Source: Tupaia tana (Eukaryota; Chordata; Mammalia; Scandentia; Tupaiidae). Taken from it: 64,000 nt of DNA. The notes below the pieces were generated by a model. It searched no databases, was not told the DNA's origin, and was given only the letters and a program-made list of their open reading frames with translations. Shown one piece after another: positions 1 to 11,296 of the stretch. The position numbers and the translations under genes are program-made. Position 1 is the first letter of the stretch. The number at the start of each line of letters is the position of its first letter. The stretch covers positions 13,250,278-13,314,277 of the forward strand of contig JAKSZU010000029.1 in NCBI GenBank assembly GCA_026018925.1, written 5' to 3'.

Positions 1-2340
1 CAGTATTGACTCAGGAATACATAGAAAGCCTGACTGCACCTATAACAAACAATGAGATTGAATCAGTAATAAATAACCTGTGCATAATAAAAGCCATTTA
101 TGAAAAACCTACAATTAACATTATACTGAATGGGAAAAAATGGAAAGGTTTTCCACTAAAAACTGGTAGAAGACAAGGTTGCCCACTTTCTCTGCTCTTA
201 TTCAATATAGTACTGGAAGTTCCAGCCAATGTGATCAGACAAGAGAAGAAAATAAAAGGCATTCCAATAGGGAAAGAAGAGCTGAAATTACCTCTGTTTG
301 CAGATGACATGACTGTATACATAGAAGACCCAATAGTATCCAAAAAAAAAAAAAAAAAAAAAAACTTCTCGAAGTAATAAATGCATACAGTAAAGTGGCA
401 GGATACAAAATTAACTTACAAAAATATATAGCATTTCTATATACAAACAACAAGCAGACAGAAATAGAACTGAAGAAAGTAATTCCATTTACCATGGCCA
501 CAAGAAGCATAAGATACATTGGAATAAAAATAACCAAGGAAGTAAAAATAACCAAGTTTTCCTCTACAATGAAAACCTTTAAGATTAAATTGAAAAGGAC
601 ACTAAAAAGTGGAAGTATATCTCATGTTCCTGGATTAGTAGAATCAATATAATCAAAATGTCAATTCTACCCAAATTAATCTACATGTTTAATGGAATCC
701 CTATAAAATTACAAGAGATATTTTTCACAGACCTAGAAAAGACAATCAGATTTTGTCTGGAACCATGAAAGACCCCGTTTTGCTAAAGTCATCCTGCGCA
801 AGAAGACAGGAGTAGGTGGTGTCTCACTTCCTGACCCCAAAATATATTACAAAGGTTTGATGATCAAAACATCATGATATTGGCCCCAAAATAGACATGA
901 GGACCAATTGAACAGAGTAGAGACTCCAGAAATAAACCCCAAAACAAACAACCAACTCCTTTTTGACAAAGGGTACCAGTCAATCCAGCGGGACTAGGGA
1001 AACCTCTTTAGCAAATACTGTTTAAAAAACTGGGTATCCACCTATAGAAAGATTAATCTGAACCCCTAACTTTAACCATTAACAAAAATTAACTCAAAGT
1101 GAATCAATGATCTAAACCTAAAACCACAAACTATAAAACTACTGGTGGAAAACACTGGGGAAACTGGGAGACATTGGGGTAGGCAAAGACTTCTTAAGCA
1201 AGACCCCCAAAGCACAGGCAATAATTCCCAAAATAAACAGATGGGATTACATCAGATTAAGAGGTTTCTGCACAGCAAGCACACAGTAATTAGTGTGAAT
1301 CGCCAAACCTTGGAATGGGGGAGAATTTTTTTAACTATGCCTCAGCTAAGGAACTGATAACCAGAATACACAACTCAAGCAGCTTACCCAGAAGAAAATG
1401 ATTAACTCAATTAAAATATGGGACAATGAGCTGAAAAAACAACCATCCAAGGGAGACATAGGAACAGCCAAAAACATATGAAAGAATGCTCAACATCCCT
1501 CGTTGTAAGGGAGATACAGATCAAAACCACAATGAGATACCACCTAACCCCAGTTAGAATGGCGAAGATTAAAAAAACATATAATAATAAGTTCTGGAGA
1601 GGATATGGTGAAAGGGGGACACTCCTACACTGTTGCTGGGAATTTAAACTTGTCCAGTCACTGCGGAGAATGATATGGAGCTTCATCAAAGACCTTCAAA
1701 TTGAACTACCATATGATGTGGCAATTCCACTCCTGGGTATCTACCCAAAGAACGGGAGAGCACTCAGTGGAAAAGCACTTGCACAACTATTTACATTGTA
1801 GCATTATTCATGATTGCTAAGTCATGGAACCAACCTGAATGTCCACAAACAGATGAATGGATTGAAAAATTGTGGCATATATATTTCATGGAATACTATT
1901 CATCCATAAAAAAATGATAAGGCCCTGGAATTTAATAGAAAGTGGATGAATGTGGAAGATTTGTTGTTGAGTGAAGGAATTCAGGCTATGAAAGAGCACC
2001 ATTATATGTCTTCACTTAACATACCGTCTGCACTCCATGATAAAGACTGAAAGACTGGAGAACATAAAAGTATTAAAAATTGTAATGGACACTAGAGACA
2101 AGTGGAAAGAGAGTGTGAGAGGGAAAGAGCATAGAAAAGAAATTAGGGGAAAAAAGGAGAGGTAAGACACTTGTGGGATGCAGATAAAGTTTTTTTATGT
2201 GTTGATGAGGATGTGTACAATAGTCTTAACTGGGTTGGACTGAGGTGTATATCATGCTGGGTAAAGTCTTCACAATCTAAATGATATATAGCATTTTAAT
2301 GTATAAATAATAATTTTTAAAATTAATTTTAAAAAGAATA
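1..2340 (+). mobile_element. Old L1 remnant: ORF2 reverse transcriptase to 3' UTR
   Basis: Degenerate plus-strand LINE-1 that enters from the left edge. Translated pieces match the ORF2 of the intact L1 in this window: an RT segment with FADDM near 298-312, then the C-terminal half in several frames, including a cysteine-rich block near 1600-1640. About 190 codons between the linker and the RT (near position 78) are missing, so the copy has an internal deletion. A run of about 21 A's at 343-363 interrupts the RT frame. Many stops and frameshifts follow. Similarity to the ORF2 end stops near 2050; an A-rich 3' UTR runs to about 2340. It is a dead copy. Confidence 0.9.
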
Positions 2341-2722
2341 GGACTAAAATGCACACATTCACTACATTCATACTCTTAAAAGATTTATATATAGACAAAT
2401 CACAGATATGTATATTTATAAAATACAAAGTAGTTTTAAGATTTTTAAATATGACATCAACAATTGGACTAAGGTCATTACTACATATATCACCTGAAAT
2501 ATTTCACATCTGTGATGAGAACTTTAGTATAATAGTCTTTTGGCAGTATTAGAATAAATAGTACTCAATCATGAGTTACAGTCACCATGCCTACACTCAC
2601 CTTCATAACCCTTCTAGAATTGGGTATATCTCACATGTCACTTTGTTTCTATTTAGTTCCAGAAACCATGATTAAAGCATTTCTTATTTTTCCTATATTA
2701 TGGAACATTTAAATAACACCTG
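2341..2722. other. AT-rich stretch, nothing recognised
   Basis: I see no coding signal, RNA gene or repeat signature here. The only open frame, 67 codons at 2349-2552, has low-complexity composition and no recognisable motif. Confidence 0.4.
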
Positions 2723-2724
2723 AC

Positions 2725-2915
2725 AGGGCCAGCAGGTGGCATGGTGTTTAAGGCTCTGGACTCACACATGATCAACCACATTTCAAGTCTCAGATCTGGT
2801 GGCTTGATTTCTCACTTTCTCCCCACTCCTTTCTATCTCTCTGGTGAGCACACATGCCTGTTGCAAATGAAAATCAAAATAATAATGATAAATAATATTA
2901 AATAAATACTTCTCT
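2725..2915 (+). repeat. tRNA-derived SINE, plus
   Basis: Starts with the GGGCCAGCAGGTGGCATGG head, then TGGACTC and a B-box-like part. The body is short and pyrimidine-rich and ends in an A-rich tail (AAATAAT). Diverged copy. Confidence 0.75.
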
Positions 2916-3289
2916 AAAGAAGTAAAGAAAGTATAAATAGTATCTGGCTTGCCAGCTTTTCAACTACTTGGCATATTTCAAGTACATTTGGGCTTTTTTT
3001 ATATTTTATACACTATAATGTTAATTCTAAAAAAATTGTTTTTAAATATGTTTTTGTCCAAAATTGAACATTTAATTTAAATCTTTTAGTCAATAACTGG
3101 CAGCATCAAGTTGTTTTACAAATTTGTAAAAAAAAATTTTCTCTGTAGTTGTAGTTAATTGGTCTTCATAATTGTTCATTTTCCCCTTAGAAATTCTCAG
3201 CTTTCAAAAGAATATTTGCTAAAAGTATATTTTTAGTTTAAAAAATAGCTCATGACTGAATCTAATTGACTAAAGGATATAGAGACACA

Positions 3290-3525
3290 GTATATAGTTG
3301 TAAATAACAGATATAGTGTGTGTAAAAGAGGAGGGTCTGAGGAAGAACATTTAGAAGAAAAATAGGGAGGCAAAGCATTAATGGCACAAATAAATGTGGT
3401 ATTATCTGTTGAAGATATTTTGTAGTTTTATCAACTGTACTAGGGAGAAATGCTCACCTGTTGAAATATCCATTTTGTAAGCCAAATATAATGTTATTGA
3501 ATGTGTAAAAGAAAATGAAATTAAA
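3290..3525 (+). mobile_element. L1 3' UTR fragment
   Basis: Matches the complement of the young L1 3' UTR at 20690-20920: a shared GAAGATATTTTG...TCAACTG...GGGGAGAAATG block, then 'TTGTAAGCCAAA' and an A-rich end. It is a 5'-truncated old insertion. Confidence 0.75.
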
Positions 3526-3689
3526 GAAATAATAATAAAAAACCCTCATGTATTGATTATTAAATTAATGTTATATATTGTCTTTAATTGTTTCTCTATT
3601 CTCTGTGTAATTATTCTGGTGTTAATTTCTTACATCTTACATTTCTTAATTTAAACATTCAAAGTGTTTTTTTTCTTTTCTTCTTTGAA

Positions 3690-3925
3690 AGGTTGTTGTC
3701 ATGGTGAGTGTACTTTAGAGAGAGAGACCATGAGAGAAAAAGTGAGAAATCACCCCCCAAGAAGGTATGGCCATGCTGCAATCCCTTCTCCTTCATTTTC
3801 TTTTGGGGCCACACTTACATGTTCCCAGCATAATTTTGAAGACATCAAGTTCAGGATTCAAACTGCAATCAGCCAAGTGGGAGTTCAAGGACTTAATGCT
3901 CCACCATCTACTGTTCCCCAGATTT
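3690..3925 (-). repeat. SINE, minus
   Basis: Reads as the complement of the long SINE: tail end with purine tract at 3710-3745, body near 3780-3830, degraded head near 3900. Diverged. Confidence 0.6.
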
Positions 3926-4007
3926 GTTAATAAAGCATGGTAGACTAAAGATTTTTATGTAATCAGAACTCTGTTTTTTTCTGAATGGGCTCTTACTTTT
4001 TTTTTCA

Positions 4008-4052
4008 CTTTTTTTTTTGGCTATAGGCTGTGTGCACTCACCAGAGTGTAAC

Positions 4053-4145
<93 letters not shown>

Positions 4146-4310
4146 ATTTCCTGGGGAGAAAGTCATGCCATGATGCCTTCTCTTCCATTCTGCTCTTGGG
4201 ATTATTGTACATGCAGGCATACCCCCACCTCTCATGTTTTTCAAACAACTCAATTCAGGACCCCAACCATGTAGTCAGCCATGTGGGAAGCAGCTGCCTT
4301 AAGCTCTATG
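4008..4310 (-). repeat. SINE, minus, with long (GA)n expansion
   Basis: Poly(T) and 'GGCTATAGGCTGTGTGCACTC' form the inverted SINE tail. The body's pyrimidine tract has expanded to a pure (GA)n of about 90 bp at 4051-4142. The inverted body and head follow to about 4310. Confidence 0.8.
4051..4142. repeat. (GA)n microsatellite
   Basis: Uninterrupted GA dinucleotides, about 46 copies, grown from the SINE's internal CT tract. Confidence 0.98.
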
Positions 4311-4887
4311 CTGAGTTAGGAGTTAGACCCCATTCTAGGTAGATAGGAGATGAACTCAGCATAAAGCAGTTGCTGTGGTTTCTTTCTGTGGTCTGGTGAA
4401 TGTTCACTATGTCCCCATTACTAGTTTCAGAGGAATTTATGATTCCCCATTAGGTGGTCTAAAATCAGACTGAAATCAATCACTGTATGGAGCACGAATT
4501 GTGAGATTCAAGCCTCTGGGTTTACAACTAGAATCATGACCACATCAGAGTACAACGCCTCAACCACTATTCTACTTGCTGGCTTTTGCTATATAAAATT
4601 TTAATCAGACATCTGAAAATTCTCCCAGGCCTATCTGGAAACTTGTATATAATCCATACAAGTGGATTTGGCCAGAATGTCTATTACCTCTAATGTTACT
4701 ACTTAGTAATATTCTATACAATTATCCCCACCTTGCTTTTTGGGTACAAATTTTATTTATCCTCGATATATTCAGATTTGAACCTAATATTCTTGAACTA
4801 CTTCAAAATCTCATGGTCACATTTCCCTTGTATATTTTGAGACTTTAAAGGAAGCTTTCTTTACTGTTCTGTAAAAGATATCATGAA
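4311..4887. other. Unassigned unique DNA
   Basis: No gene or repeat recognised. I checked the minus strand for a second exon of the receptor-like exon at 5543-5763 and found none. Confidence 0.4.
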
Positions 4888-5055
4888 GGGACCAGGAGGT
4901 GGCATGGTGGTTAAGGTACTCGATTCTCACATGGCTGACCACAGTACATGTCTTGGGCATGGAAGCTCCAAAATTATTACAGAAACTTGTTCATGCATGC
5001 CCAAAATCCTGAGAGGAGAATAGAGCAGAAATTGGGGTGTGGATATCATCACTTG
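4888..5055 (+). repeat. SINE, plus, 3'-truncated
   Basis: Head GGGACCAGGAGGTGGCATGG, then a degraded box B and the body 'CCCAAAATCCTGAGAGGAGAA'. The usual tail is missing. Confidence 0.65.
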
Positions 5056-5536
5056 TTTGTATATGGTGGCAGCCTTCAGATACCTATGGCTTCTCTACAA
5101 AACACACTTTTACCATTCCCCAGTCAGCAGCAAGCTCCCAGAGTCAGTACCTTGATTGTAACATTAACTTCATGTCAGGAGCTCAGTGTCACAATATGCA
5201 TGCAAGCCTCACTACATGAGTTTTGGTATGAAAAGTGCAAAGGTACCAACAATCTCACTCATCCTGAGCCTCCCACTAAATATGAAGATAGTACTGATGG
5301 AGTGGAAAACAAGCTATATTAATTCTCTCTTCTGTCTTGAAAGAAATGAAGAAACACTAAAAATGAGAAAAAGAAAGATGATAAAAGGATAACAAGGCAT
5401 CCTGAGTTCACAACTGTGCTCTTCTCTCATTTCTGGGCTCACTTGATTATTCTCATTGGGGTTAATCACACACACATATTTGCCAACTACATTATTACAC
5501 ATATATAAACACATTTACACATACATATAACCAACA

Positions 5537-5542
5537 ACTTAC
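5537..5542 (-). promoter_or_regulatory. Splice donor of V2R-like exon
   Basis: GTAAGT directly follows the exon ending ...CCTCT on minus. It is a full consensus donor and explains why the open frame stops just beyond it. Confidence 0.6.
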
Positions 5543-5763
5543 AGAGGTTTTGACGCTTCTTGAGGTGGCTTCATCAGAAAATGTAGTTGGCTTACAGTTT
5601 CGTTCTCTTCCATGATGACAAGGGGGAAAAACCCACCCAGTACCAGGTCCCCATCCTTGTAGACACTTGGCTTCCAGTATCCATAACAGGTAAAATTTTT
5701 CATCTCACATGCCATTTGTAAAGGCTGCATAAGTAGCATGATACTAATCAAAGGTAACGACAT
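5543..5763 (-). CDS. Vomeronasal type-2 receptor-like (family C GPCR) first coding exon
   Basis: Minus-strand ATG at 5763 opens a 73-codon frame. It starts with a short hydrophobic stretch (MSLPLISIMLLM), plausible as a signal peptide. Then come two cysteines (CEMKNFTC) and the segment YKDGDLVLGGFFPL, typical of the first ligand-binding strand in V2R and related family C receptors. The frame runs open into a perfect splice donor (GTAAGT at 5543/5542-5537), leaving phase 2. The frame is also open upstream to 5901, but the ATG at 5763 gives the signal peptide directly. These receptors detect pheromone-like ligands in the vomeronasal organ. No later exon is visible downstream on minus (5536-1), so this may be an isolated exon of a pseudogene or a gene with a long intron. 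The family call is fairly firm; functional status is unknown. Confidence 0.65.
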
Positions 5764-5904
5764 ATCTGAGCTGGCCCAATACAGATAAAAAGCCCTATGT
5801 GTGAGAGCTGAGGAGGAGATGGAACTGGATTGTGTCTGCAGGCTCAGTCCTCTGCTGGGAGAGTCAACTCTGTGGAGGGCACAGAGGATTCTCACTTTCA
5901 TGGT

Positions 5905-6335
5905 CTGCCTTTAGCTTGTAAAAACTGTGTTGCAGACTGGCATGACAGACAGGGACATAACTAGAACTTTTCAAAAGGCATTTCTACAGAAGCCATGATG
6001 CTGAGCCTTGTGCTTTATCTGAACAGCTCTGGTTTCCCTGTCTTTTTATTGTTTCACTTAAGTCCCTTCCTGGGGCTTGGGGGATCTCTCTGCCCTAAGG
6101 CTCTGCACCTGTCACCTTCCATTTTAGTGAAAAACAATTTGGGAAAAACATGTTTTGCACTGTTTTTCTCCGCCAGACTTTATGATTTCATAATGGCCAG
6201 TTAAGGCTTTGGGGACCATCCTATTCTCACACAACAAGTTTTGTAATTTTGTGACTAAGAGAAGCCAAAGTATTTGTATCACACAACTGCTCTTATAGAT
6301 TAGACTTATAAAAATGGTGTTAAAATATTAAAAAG
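5905..6335. other. Unassigned DNA upstream of the V2R-like exon
   Basis: This side would hold the promoter or 5' UTR of the minus-strand exon. I see no clear TATA box or CpG island. A 69-codon plus-strand frame at 5995-6204 has no recognised similarity. Confidence 0.3.
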
Positions 6336-6337
6336 TT

Positions 6338-6592
6338 GGAGTAGCAGGTGGCATAGTAGTTAAGAAACTGGACTCCCAAATGATTGACTATGGTTTGAAC
6401 CCTGGACCCTGGAGTTTAAAACTCATACTGAGCACTTGTGCATGCAAAATCCTGAAATGGAAGAAAATGGAGAAGAAATTGTGGTGTAACCATTCTCCTT
6501 AGGGGGTGATTTTTCACTTTTTCTCTCTCTCTCTGGCAATCACATGTGTCCTATAGCAAAAGCATCTCTCTAAATAAAAAATAAATAAATAA
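6338..6592 (+). repeat. SINE, plus
   Basis: Full-length old copy: head GTAGCAGGTGGCATAGTAG, body with CCTGAAATGGAAGAAAATGG, tail CCTATAGCAAAAGCATCT and A-rich end. Confidence 0.8.
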
Positions 6593-7129
6593 ATCCACAA
6601 TTACCTAATTTTGTATGATACTTTGAAAAGGAGGAGAAGGAATAATGTCAGTCATTGGTGGCTTCCTCACTAGTGTACAGAAGGCATTTCATTGCTATGT
6701 CCAATATCACTCTCAGGTCTGCAACACCATCATGGCACAAATGTGCCTTATAACTTACAAAGAAGTAGGATACTTTCCAGAAAAGATTAGATTATTTTTA
6801 AATTCCAATGTTCCATAAAATTAATTCGCATACCCCTAGAAATGATATTCTCTGCTCTATCCACTGATAATTCAGGTGTCAAGTGCTCATTATATTATTT
6901 AATATGTAATAACTAAAAAGAACTCTATTCTTGACCCAACATTTATCTGTTACATTTTTTCTCTTACCAGTCTTTATAAAAATATTCTTAAACATTTTTC
7001 ATGACTTGTTTATTCATTTATTTTTGTACTTCTATTTTTTGATTTTTATAAAAATATAAAATGCAGAAAGATACTTTAACTGATGTAATCTTTGAGTGAT
7101 GGCTTAATTGAGCCATTTAGCATTATTAC
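6593..7129. other. AT-rich DNA, nothing recognised
   Basis: No open frame of note, no RNA gene and no repeat signature that I can name. Confidence 0.4.
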
Positions 7130-7285
7130 CAGGGTTGGCAGGTGGTGTGGTGGTAAAGTTCTTGTACTTCCACATGGCTGACTGCAGTTTGAGTTTCAGA
7201 CTTGGCAGCTTGCTTTCTCAATTTCCCTTTCTCAATTTGGTCAAAATTAATAAATCATAGTAATAAATTATAAAATAATTAAGTA
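7130..7285 (+). repeat. Short-form SINE, plus
   Basis: Same tRNA-like head (GGCAGGTGGTGTGGTGG), but the body is only 'CTTGCTTTCTCAATTTCCC...TGGTCAAAATTAATAAAT'. This is a second, shorter subfamily. Confidence 0.7.
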
Positions 7286-7479
7286 AAATCAACATACATG
7301 TTACCTCACAATTTGTTTCTGAGGTGAGATCACAATATCTATTTCAGAGAATTATTCAGGTATACAATATAATGTAATTAATTACACTGATATGATGTAC
7401 ATTAGAACATTTGAACTTATTCCTCTTGTCTAACTGAAATGCCATTTTTTTGACCAACATTTCAATTTTAATTTAATTT

Positions 7480-7745
7480 ATTTTTAGAGAGAATTTTGCT
7501 AAAAGATATACAAACACAAGAGATGGGTGTGAATGCCAGCTGCAGTGTGTGTAGAGGGGTGGGGCCTGGTGAAAGACATTTGGTGGAGGGATACAGAGGC
7601 AGAGCATTGACAGGATGGGGAGGTGTGGTGTTATATGTTGAAGATATTTTGATCAACTGGACTGGGGAGAAATGTTCACATATAGAAATGTTCACTGTGT
7701 AAGCTAAACAATGTGACTGAATGTATATAAATTAATTAATTAAAA
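7480..7745 (+). mobile_element. L1 3' UTR fragment, 5'-truncated
   Basis: Long match to the complement of 20690-20920, including GGTGTGGTGTTATATGTTGA and GGGGAGAAATGTTCACATAT, ending in AATTAATTAATTAAAAAA. Less diverged than the copy at 3290-3525. Confidence 0.85.
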
Positions 7746-7985
7746 AAGAGAATTTTGCTATAAGGTATATGTGTTTGTTGGAGAGACACAGATAGACACA
7801 AATCAAGAAAGCAACCCCAGGAGAATGGTCACACTGCAATCCCTCTCCTCCATTCTCCTCTTGGGATTTTGGGCAAACACACACATGGTTCTGGCATGAG
7901 TTTTAAGCCATTGGGTGCAGACTAATTTGTGGTCTACCTGGGAGCTCAGCAACCTAACCATTACACCATCATCTGCTTTCTTGAC
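7746..7985 (-). repeat. SINE, minus
   Basis: Begins with the inverted tail TTTTGCTATAAGGTATATG just after the L1 fragment's A-tail. Ends with the inverted head ACCATCATCTGC. Confidence 0.8.
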
Positions 7986-8184
7986 CAATATTTTTAAAGC
8001 CTGGCTACCCTCAAACAGTAGTAGCTGTCATATTATTCTCTGCTTCTGTGAATTTTAGTTTTTAATACTCTACTTACATGTAAGATGATGAGTTGTATGT
8101 TATTGTGTACCTGAGTTATTTCAATCAGCATAATGTCCTCCAAGTTCATCCCTGTTGTTGTAATAACATAATATGTTTTGTTAC

Positions 8185-8378
8185 TTTTAGGGTCCATGTG
8201 ATCACCAGAGACTAAGGGAGAGAGAAACACTTCCCATTGGAGCTTCATCATGCTTCAATCCCTTCTCTGTTTCTCCATTCTGTCAGGATTTCAAGAATGC
8301 ACACACATATATGTAGTGTGCTTTTTAAGCCAACAAAAATGGGATTCAAATCATGGTCACTTATGTGGAACCCTGATT
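8185..8378 (-). repeat. SINE, minus, diverged
   Basis: Inverted SINE body with CCTTCTC...CCATTCTGTCAGGATT and the box B region near 8345-8365. A younger SINE was inserted into its head end. Confidence 0.65.
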
Positions 8379-8379
8379 T

Positions 8380-8634
8380 TTTTTTTTTTTTTTGAAGAGT
8401 TTTTTGCTATAGGGAGCTTGCACTCGCCAGACAGAGAGAGACAGAAAGCAAGAAATCATCCCCTGGGGGGATGGCCATGTTGAAATCCCTTCTCCTTCAT
8501 TCTCCTCTCGGGATCTTGAGCACGCATGCACATGCACCCAGCATGAGTTTAAGCCACTGAGTCCGGGACACGAACCGCGGCCGACTACACGGGAGTTCAG
8601 CGACATAGCCATTACACTAACTGCTGGTCCCCCT
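8380..8634 (-). repeat. SINE, minus, young
   Basis: Poly(T) at 8380-8394, inverted tail TTTTTTGCTATAGGGAGC, full body, and inverted head ending ACTGCTGGTCC. Flanks repeat GGAACyCTGATnTTT (about 8366-8380 and 8635-8648), a likely target duplication. Confidence 0.9.
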
Positions 8635-8761
8635 GGAACTCTGATCTTTTAAACATTAGGCTATGAAGCTGGTATGCAGAATTTTATTTTCAAGGCTGGA
8701 TAATATTCTATCGGATACGTATATAAAAGGTTTTCTTAAAAATATTTATTTAATTCATCAT

Positions 8762-8924
8762 TATTTTTATTTAGTTTTCTATTGGACATGTGCTCACTGG
8801 AGAGAAACAGATTGCAATAAAGAAAGGGAAAGTGAGGGAGCAAGCTGACAGGTCTGGGACTTGAACTGTGATCAACCATGTGGGACCAGCACTTCAAACA
8901 CCACAGCACTTGCAGGTCCCTGTA
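8762..8924 (-). repeat. Short-form SINE, minus
   Basis: Inverted copy with ATTGGACATGTGCTCACTGG at its tail side and GTGGGACC...GCAGGTCCC at its head side. Confidence 0.65.
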
Positions 8925-9237
8925 ACATGTTTTATCAATTTGTGTGTAATAGCTATGTTAATGTTTTATCATGACCATTATGAATAAATTTGCAATGAAT
9001 GTGGAAGCATGAATACATTTTTGATATATTAATATTATAGTTTTTAAACATAACCAATTATGTAATTCTTAAGTCACATGGTAGTACTATTTTTAATTTT
9101 GTGAAAAACCTTAGAAAACTATATTCCATTGTGTTTAACCAATTTATATTTTTACCAAAAATGTTCAATAGTTCTCTTTCCTTCTTATATTTATTGAATT
9201 GTATATTTTTAAGAATAGCTATCTTAAGAGGTGTGAG

Positions 9238-9402
9238 GTTGGGGCTGGCAGGTGGTGTGATTGTTGAGGCACTGGACTCCCACATGGCTGACTATGGCTT
9301 GAGTCCTGGAACTGGTGGCTTCCTTTCTCACTTTCTTTTTCTCTCTTTCTCTGGTCAAACTAGAAAATAAAAACAACAAACAAGTAGATAAAATAAATTT
9401 TA
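9238..9402 (+). repeat. Short-form SINE, plus
   Basis: GGGGCTGGCAGGTGGTGTGA head, box B GGCTTGAGTCCTGG, body TTTCTCTGGTCAAACTAGAA, and an A-rich tail with AAATAAA. Confidence 0.85.
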
Positions 9403-9764
9403 AAAGTTTTCTAAGAAAATGAGACATGATGTGGTATTTCACAATTGTTTTCATTATTTTCCTAATGATTAGTGATGTCAAGTGTTTATTCACATACCTA
9501 TTGGCCATTTGTATACTTTCTTCTGAAAAATTTTTATCCAAGGCTTTTGCACTTTTGCCCCTGAGTTATTTGTTTTTTGAATATTAAGTTTTTAATTCAT
9601 TTTGAATATTAACTTTTTATGTAATATATAACATATCATGTCAATCATTATGCAGTTCTTCAAATATGTTTTTATTTAATTTGTTGGACAGAATCATTTT
9701 AGTTTTATGTAACTTTGTTTATTATTACTTTTCTTGTTTTTCATATTAAGATATATAAAAGTAG
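9403..9764. other. AT-rich DNA, possible old L1 fragment on minus
   Basis: Text near 9420-9600 vaguely resembles the antisense ORF2 3' region of old L1s (a TTTCACAATTGTTTTCATT / TTTTGAATATTAAG pattern), but too diverged to call firmly. Confidence 0.35.
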
Positions 9765-9767
9765 TAC

Positions 9768-10012
9768 AGGGCCAGCAGGTGGCATAATGTATAAGGCACT
9801 GGACTCCCACACAGTCAACGACATTTGAATCCTGACCCGGTGGCTTGAAGTTCAAGTCAGGAATGTGTGTGTGTGTCCAAAATCCATATAGAAGAAGTGA
9901 GGAGAAGGGACTGCAGCATGACCATTCCCTGTGGTGATTTCTCTTTCTCTTTCAGATCTACTCTTTCTCTCCAGTGAGTGCATGTGCCTTATGGCAAAAA
10001 ACATAACAAAAC
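9768..10012 (+). repeat. SINE, plus (first of a run of three)
   Basis: GGGCCAGCAGGTGGCATAAT head, full body with a small GT run, tail GTGCCTTATGGCAAAAAAC. Confidence 0.85.
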
Positions 10013-10022
10013 AAGTTACACA

Positions 10023-10116
10023 TGGGGCCAGCAGGTGCCATGCTTATTAAGGCACTATACTCCCACATGGCAAACTGGTTTGAGTCCTGGATCTGCTGGC
10101 TTGAAAATCACATGCA

Positions 10117-10154
<38 letters not shown>

Positions 10155-10352
10155 AAAACCTTGAGAGGGGAATGGAGGATAAAGGATCACACTGGGCACA
10201 TCTATATGTGTCCAAGACTCTGGGAGGAAAATGGAAGAAAAGAGATTACAGTGTGGCCATCTCCCAGATTGGGTGATTTCTCACTTTCTCACAGTCTCTT
10301 TCTTCCTCTCTCTCAAGGGAGCACACCCACCTAAGGCAAAAACCTCAAAAAC
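10023..10352 (+). repeat. SINE, plus, with (GT)n and internal duplication
   Basis: Head at 10023. The GTGTGTGCGTGCCCAA part has expanded to (GT)n at 10117-10152. The body block 'CCAAnACnnTGnGAGG' occurs twice (10153 and 10210), giving a longer copy of about 330 bp. Confidence 0.8.
10117..10152. repeat. (GT)n microsatellite
   Basis: About 17 GT units inside the SINE. Confidence 0.95.
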
Positions 10353-10406
10353 TAGGATAACAAAATTAGACCATCTTTAGGCAACAGATAAAAGTTTTAA
10401 ATTCCA

Positions 10407-10630
10407 AGGGCCAGAAGGTGGTATAGTGGTTAAGGTGCTGGACTACCACATGGCACACTGGGGTTTGACTACTGGATCTAGCAGCTTGAAAGTCACACAG
10501 AGCACATGCCCAAATTCCCAAGAGGAGAAATAAAATGGGATGGTGCCATGACCATTACCCATGGGAGGTGATATCTCATTTTCTGTCTCTGTCTCGTTCT
10601 CTCTGGTGAGCATGCCCACCCTTAAAATAT
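10407..10630 (+). repeat. SINE, plus (third of the run)
   Basis: GGGCCAGAAGGTGGTATAGT head, GGGGTTTGACTACTGG at box B, and a body with CCAAGAGGAGAAATAAAATGG. Confidence 0.8.
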
Positions 10631-11000
10631 GTCTAATTACAAAATTATAATGTAGCATTAAAATTAGGTAATATATCTACTTAGGTAGCACAGTAAATAA
10701 TGCTATTTTAATAGAGACTGTGGAGACATGTATAGGGACTGGGACAATGAGATAGTGTGTGAGAGAGAATGAATTCAACTCTGAATATAGAATAGTCAAG
10801 TGTGAACTTAGTACCATGTAACAGGGTCAGTAGATAGCAAATTACATTAGGTAACTTTAGGGTTAAGGAGGATTTTGCTCAAATCCATCTACCTTGATTT
10901 CATAGAAAACAAACAGACCTTGGAAAAGTTTGGGAAGCCTGATTAAATTTTGGTCAAGCAGAGAATCTTTGTTAATACAGACAGAATTATTAAAACAATG
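10631..11000. other. Unassigned DNA
   Basis: Nothing recognised except a weak resemblance of 10720-10800 (GAGACTGTGGAGACATG...AGAGAGAATG) to the L1/HAL-type 3' UTR purine-rich block. Confidence 0.3.
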
Positions 11001-11188
11001 GACCAGCAGGTGATGTGGTGGTTAATATGCTGGACTCTCACCATGGTTTGAGTTCTGAACCTAATGGCTTGGTTTCTCACACTCCTTCACTCTCTTTCTC
11101 TCTGGTCAAATTTAAAAGATAATAAATAAACAAATTTAATAAATAATTATTTGAAAAGAAAAAAATAAGAATTATTTAAACAAAATTT
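11000..11188 (+). repeat. Short-form SINE, plus
   Basis: GGACCAGCAGGTGATGTGGT head, body CTCTTTCTCTCTGGTCAAAT, and a long A-rich tail up to the target site of the HAL1-like element. Confidence 0.8.
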
Positions 11189-11201
11189 AAAAATGATTTA
11201 A
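11189..11201. repeat. Target-site duplication (left) of HAL1-like element
   Basis: AAAAATGATTTAA, repeated exactly at 14221-14233. It is preceded by TTT, so the site reads TTT/AAAAA, a good L1 endonuclease target. Confidence 0.75.
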
Positions 11202-11277
11202 CCTCCGCCCTGGCAGGAGAGTTGAGGCCTTCCTTCAGAAGCGGATTCCTCATGGCTCCTGCAAAGTAGTCATTTCG

Positions 11278-11296
11278 TGCGGTGCATGCGCTGCAC
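11278..11296 (+). promoter_or_regulatory. GC-rich block shared by L1-type 5' UTRs
   Basis: GTGCGGTGCATGCGCTGCA, then CGGTTTTCT. Related blocks lie at the same place, downstream of the monomers, in the full L1 (26125-26141, minus) and in the composite element (51408-51422, minus). It may be a promoter or transcript element. Confidence 0.4.

Noticed and set aside
4017..4274. Open frames encoding RERERE... and LSLSLS...
   Set aside because: Translations of a (GA)n microsatellite inside a SINE.
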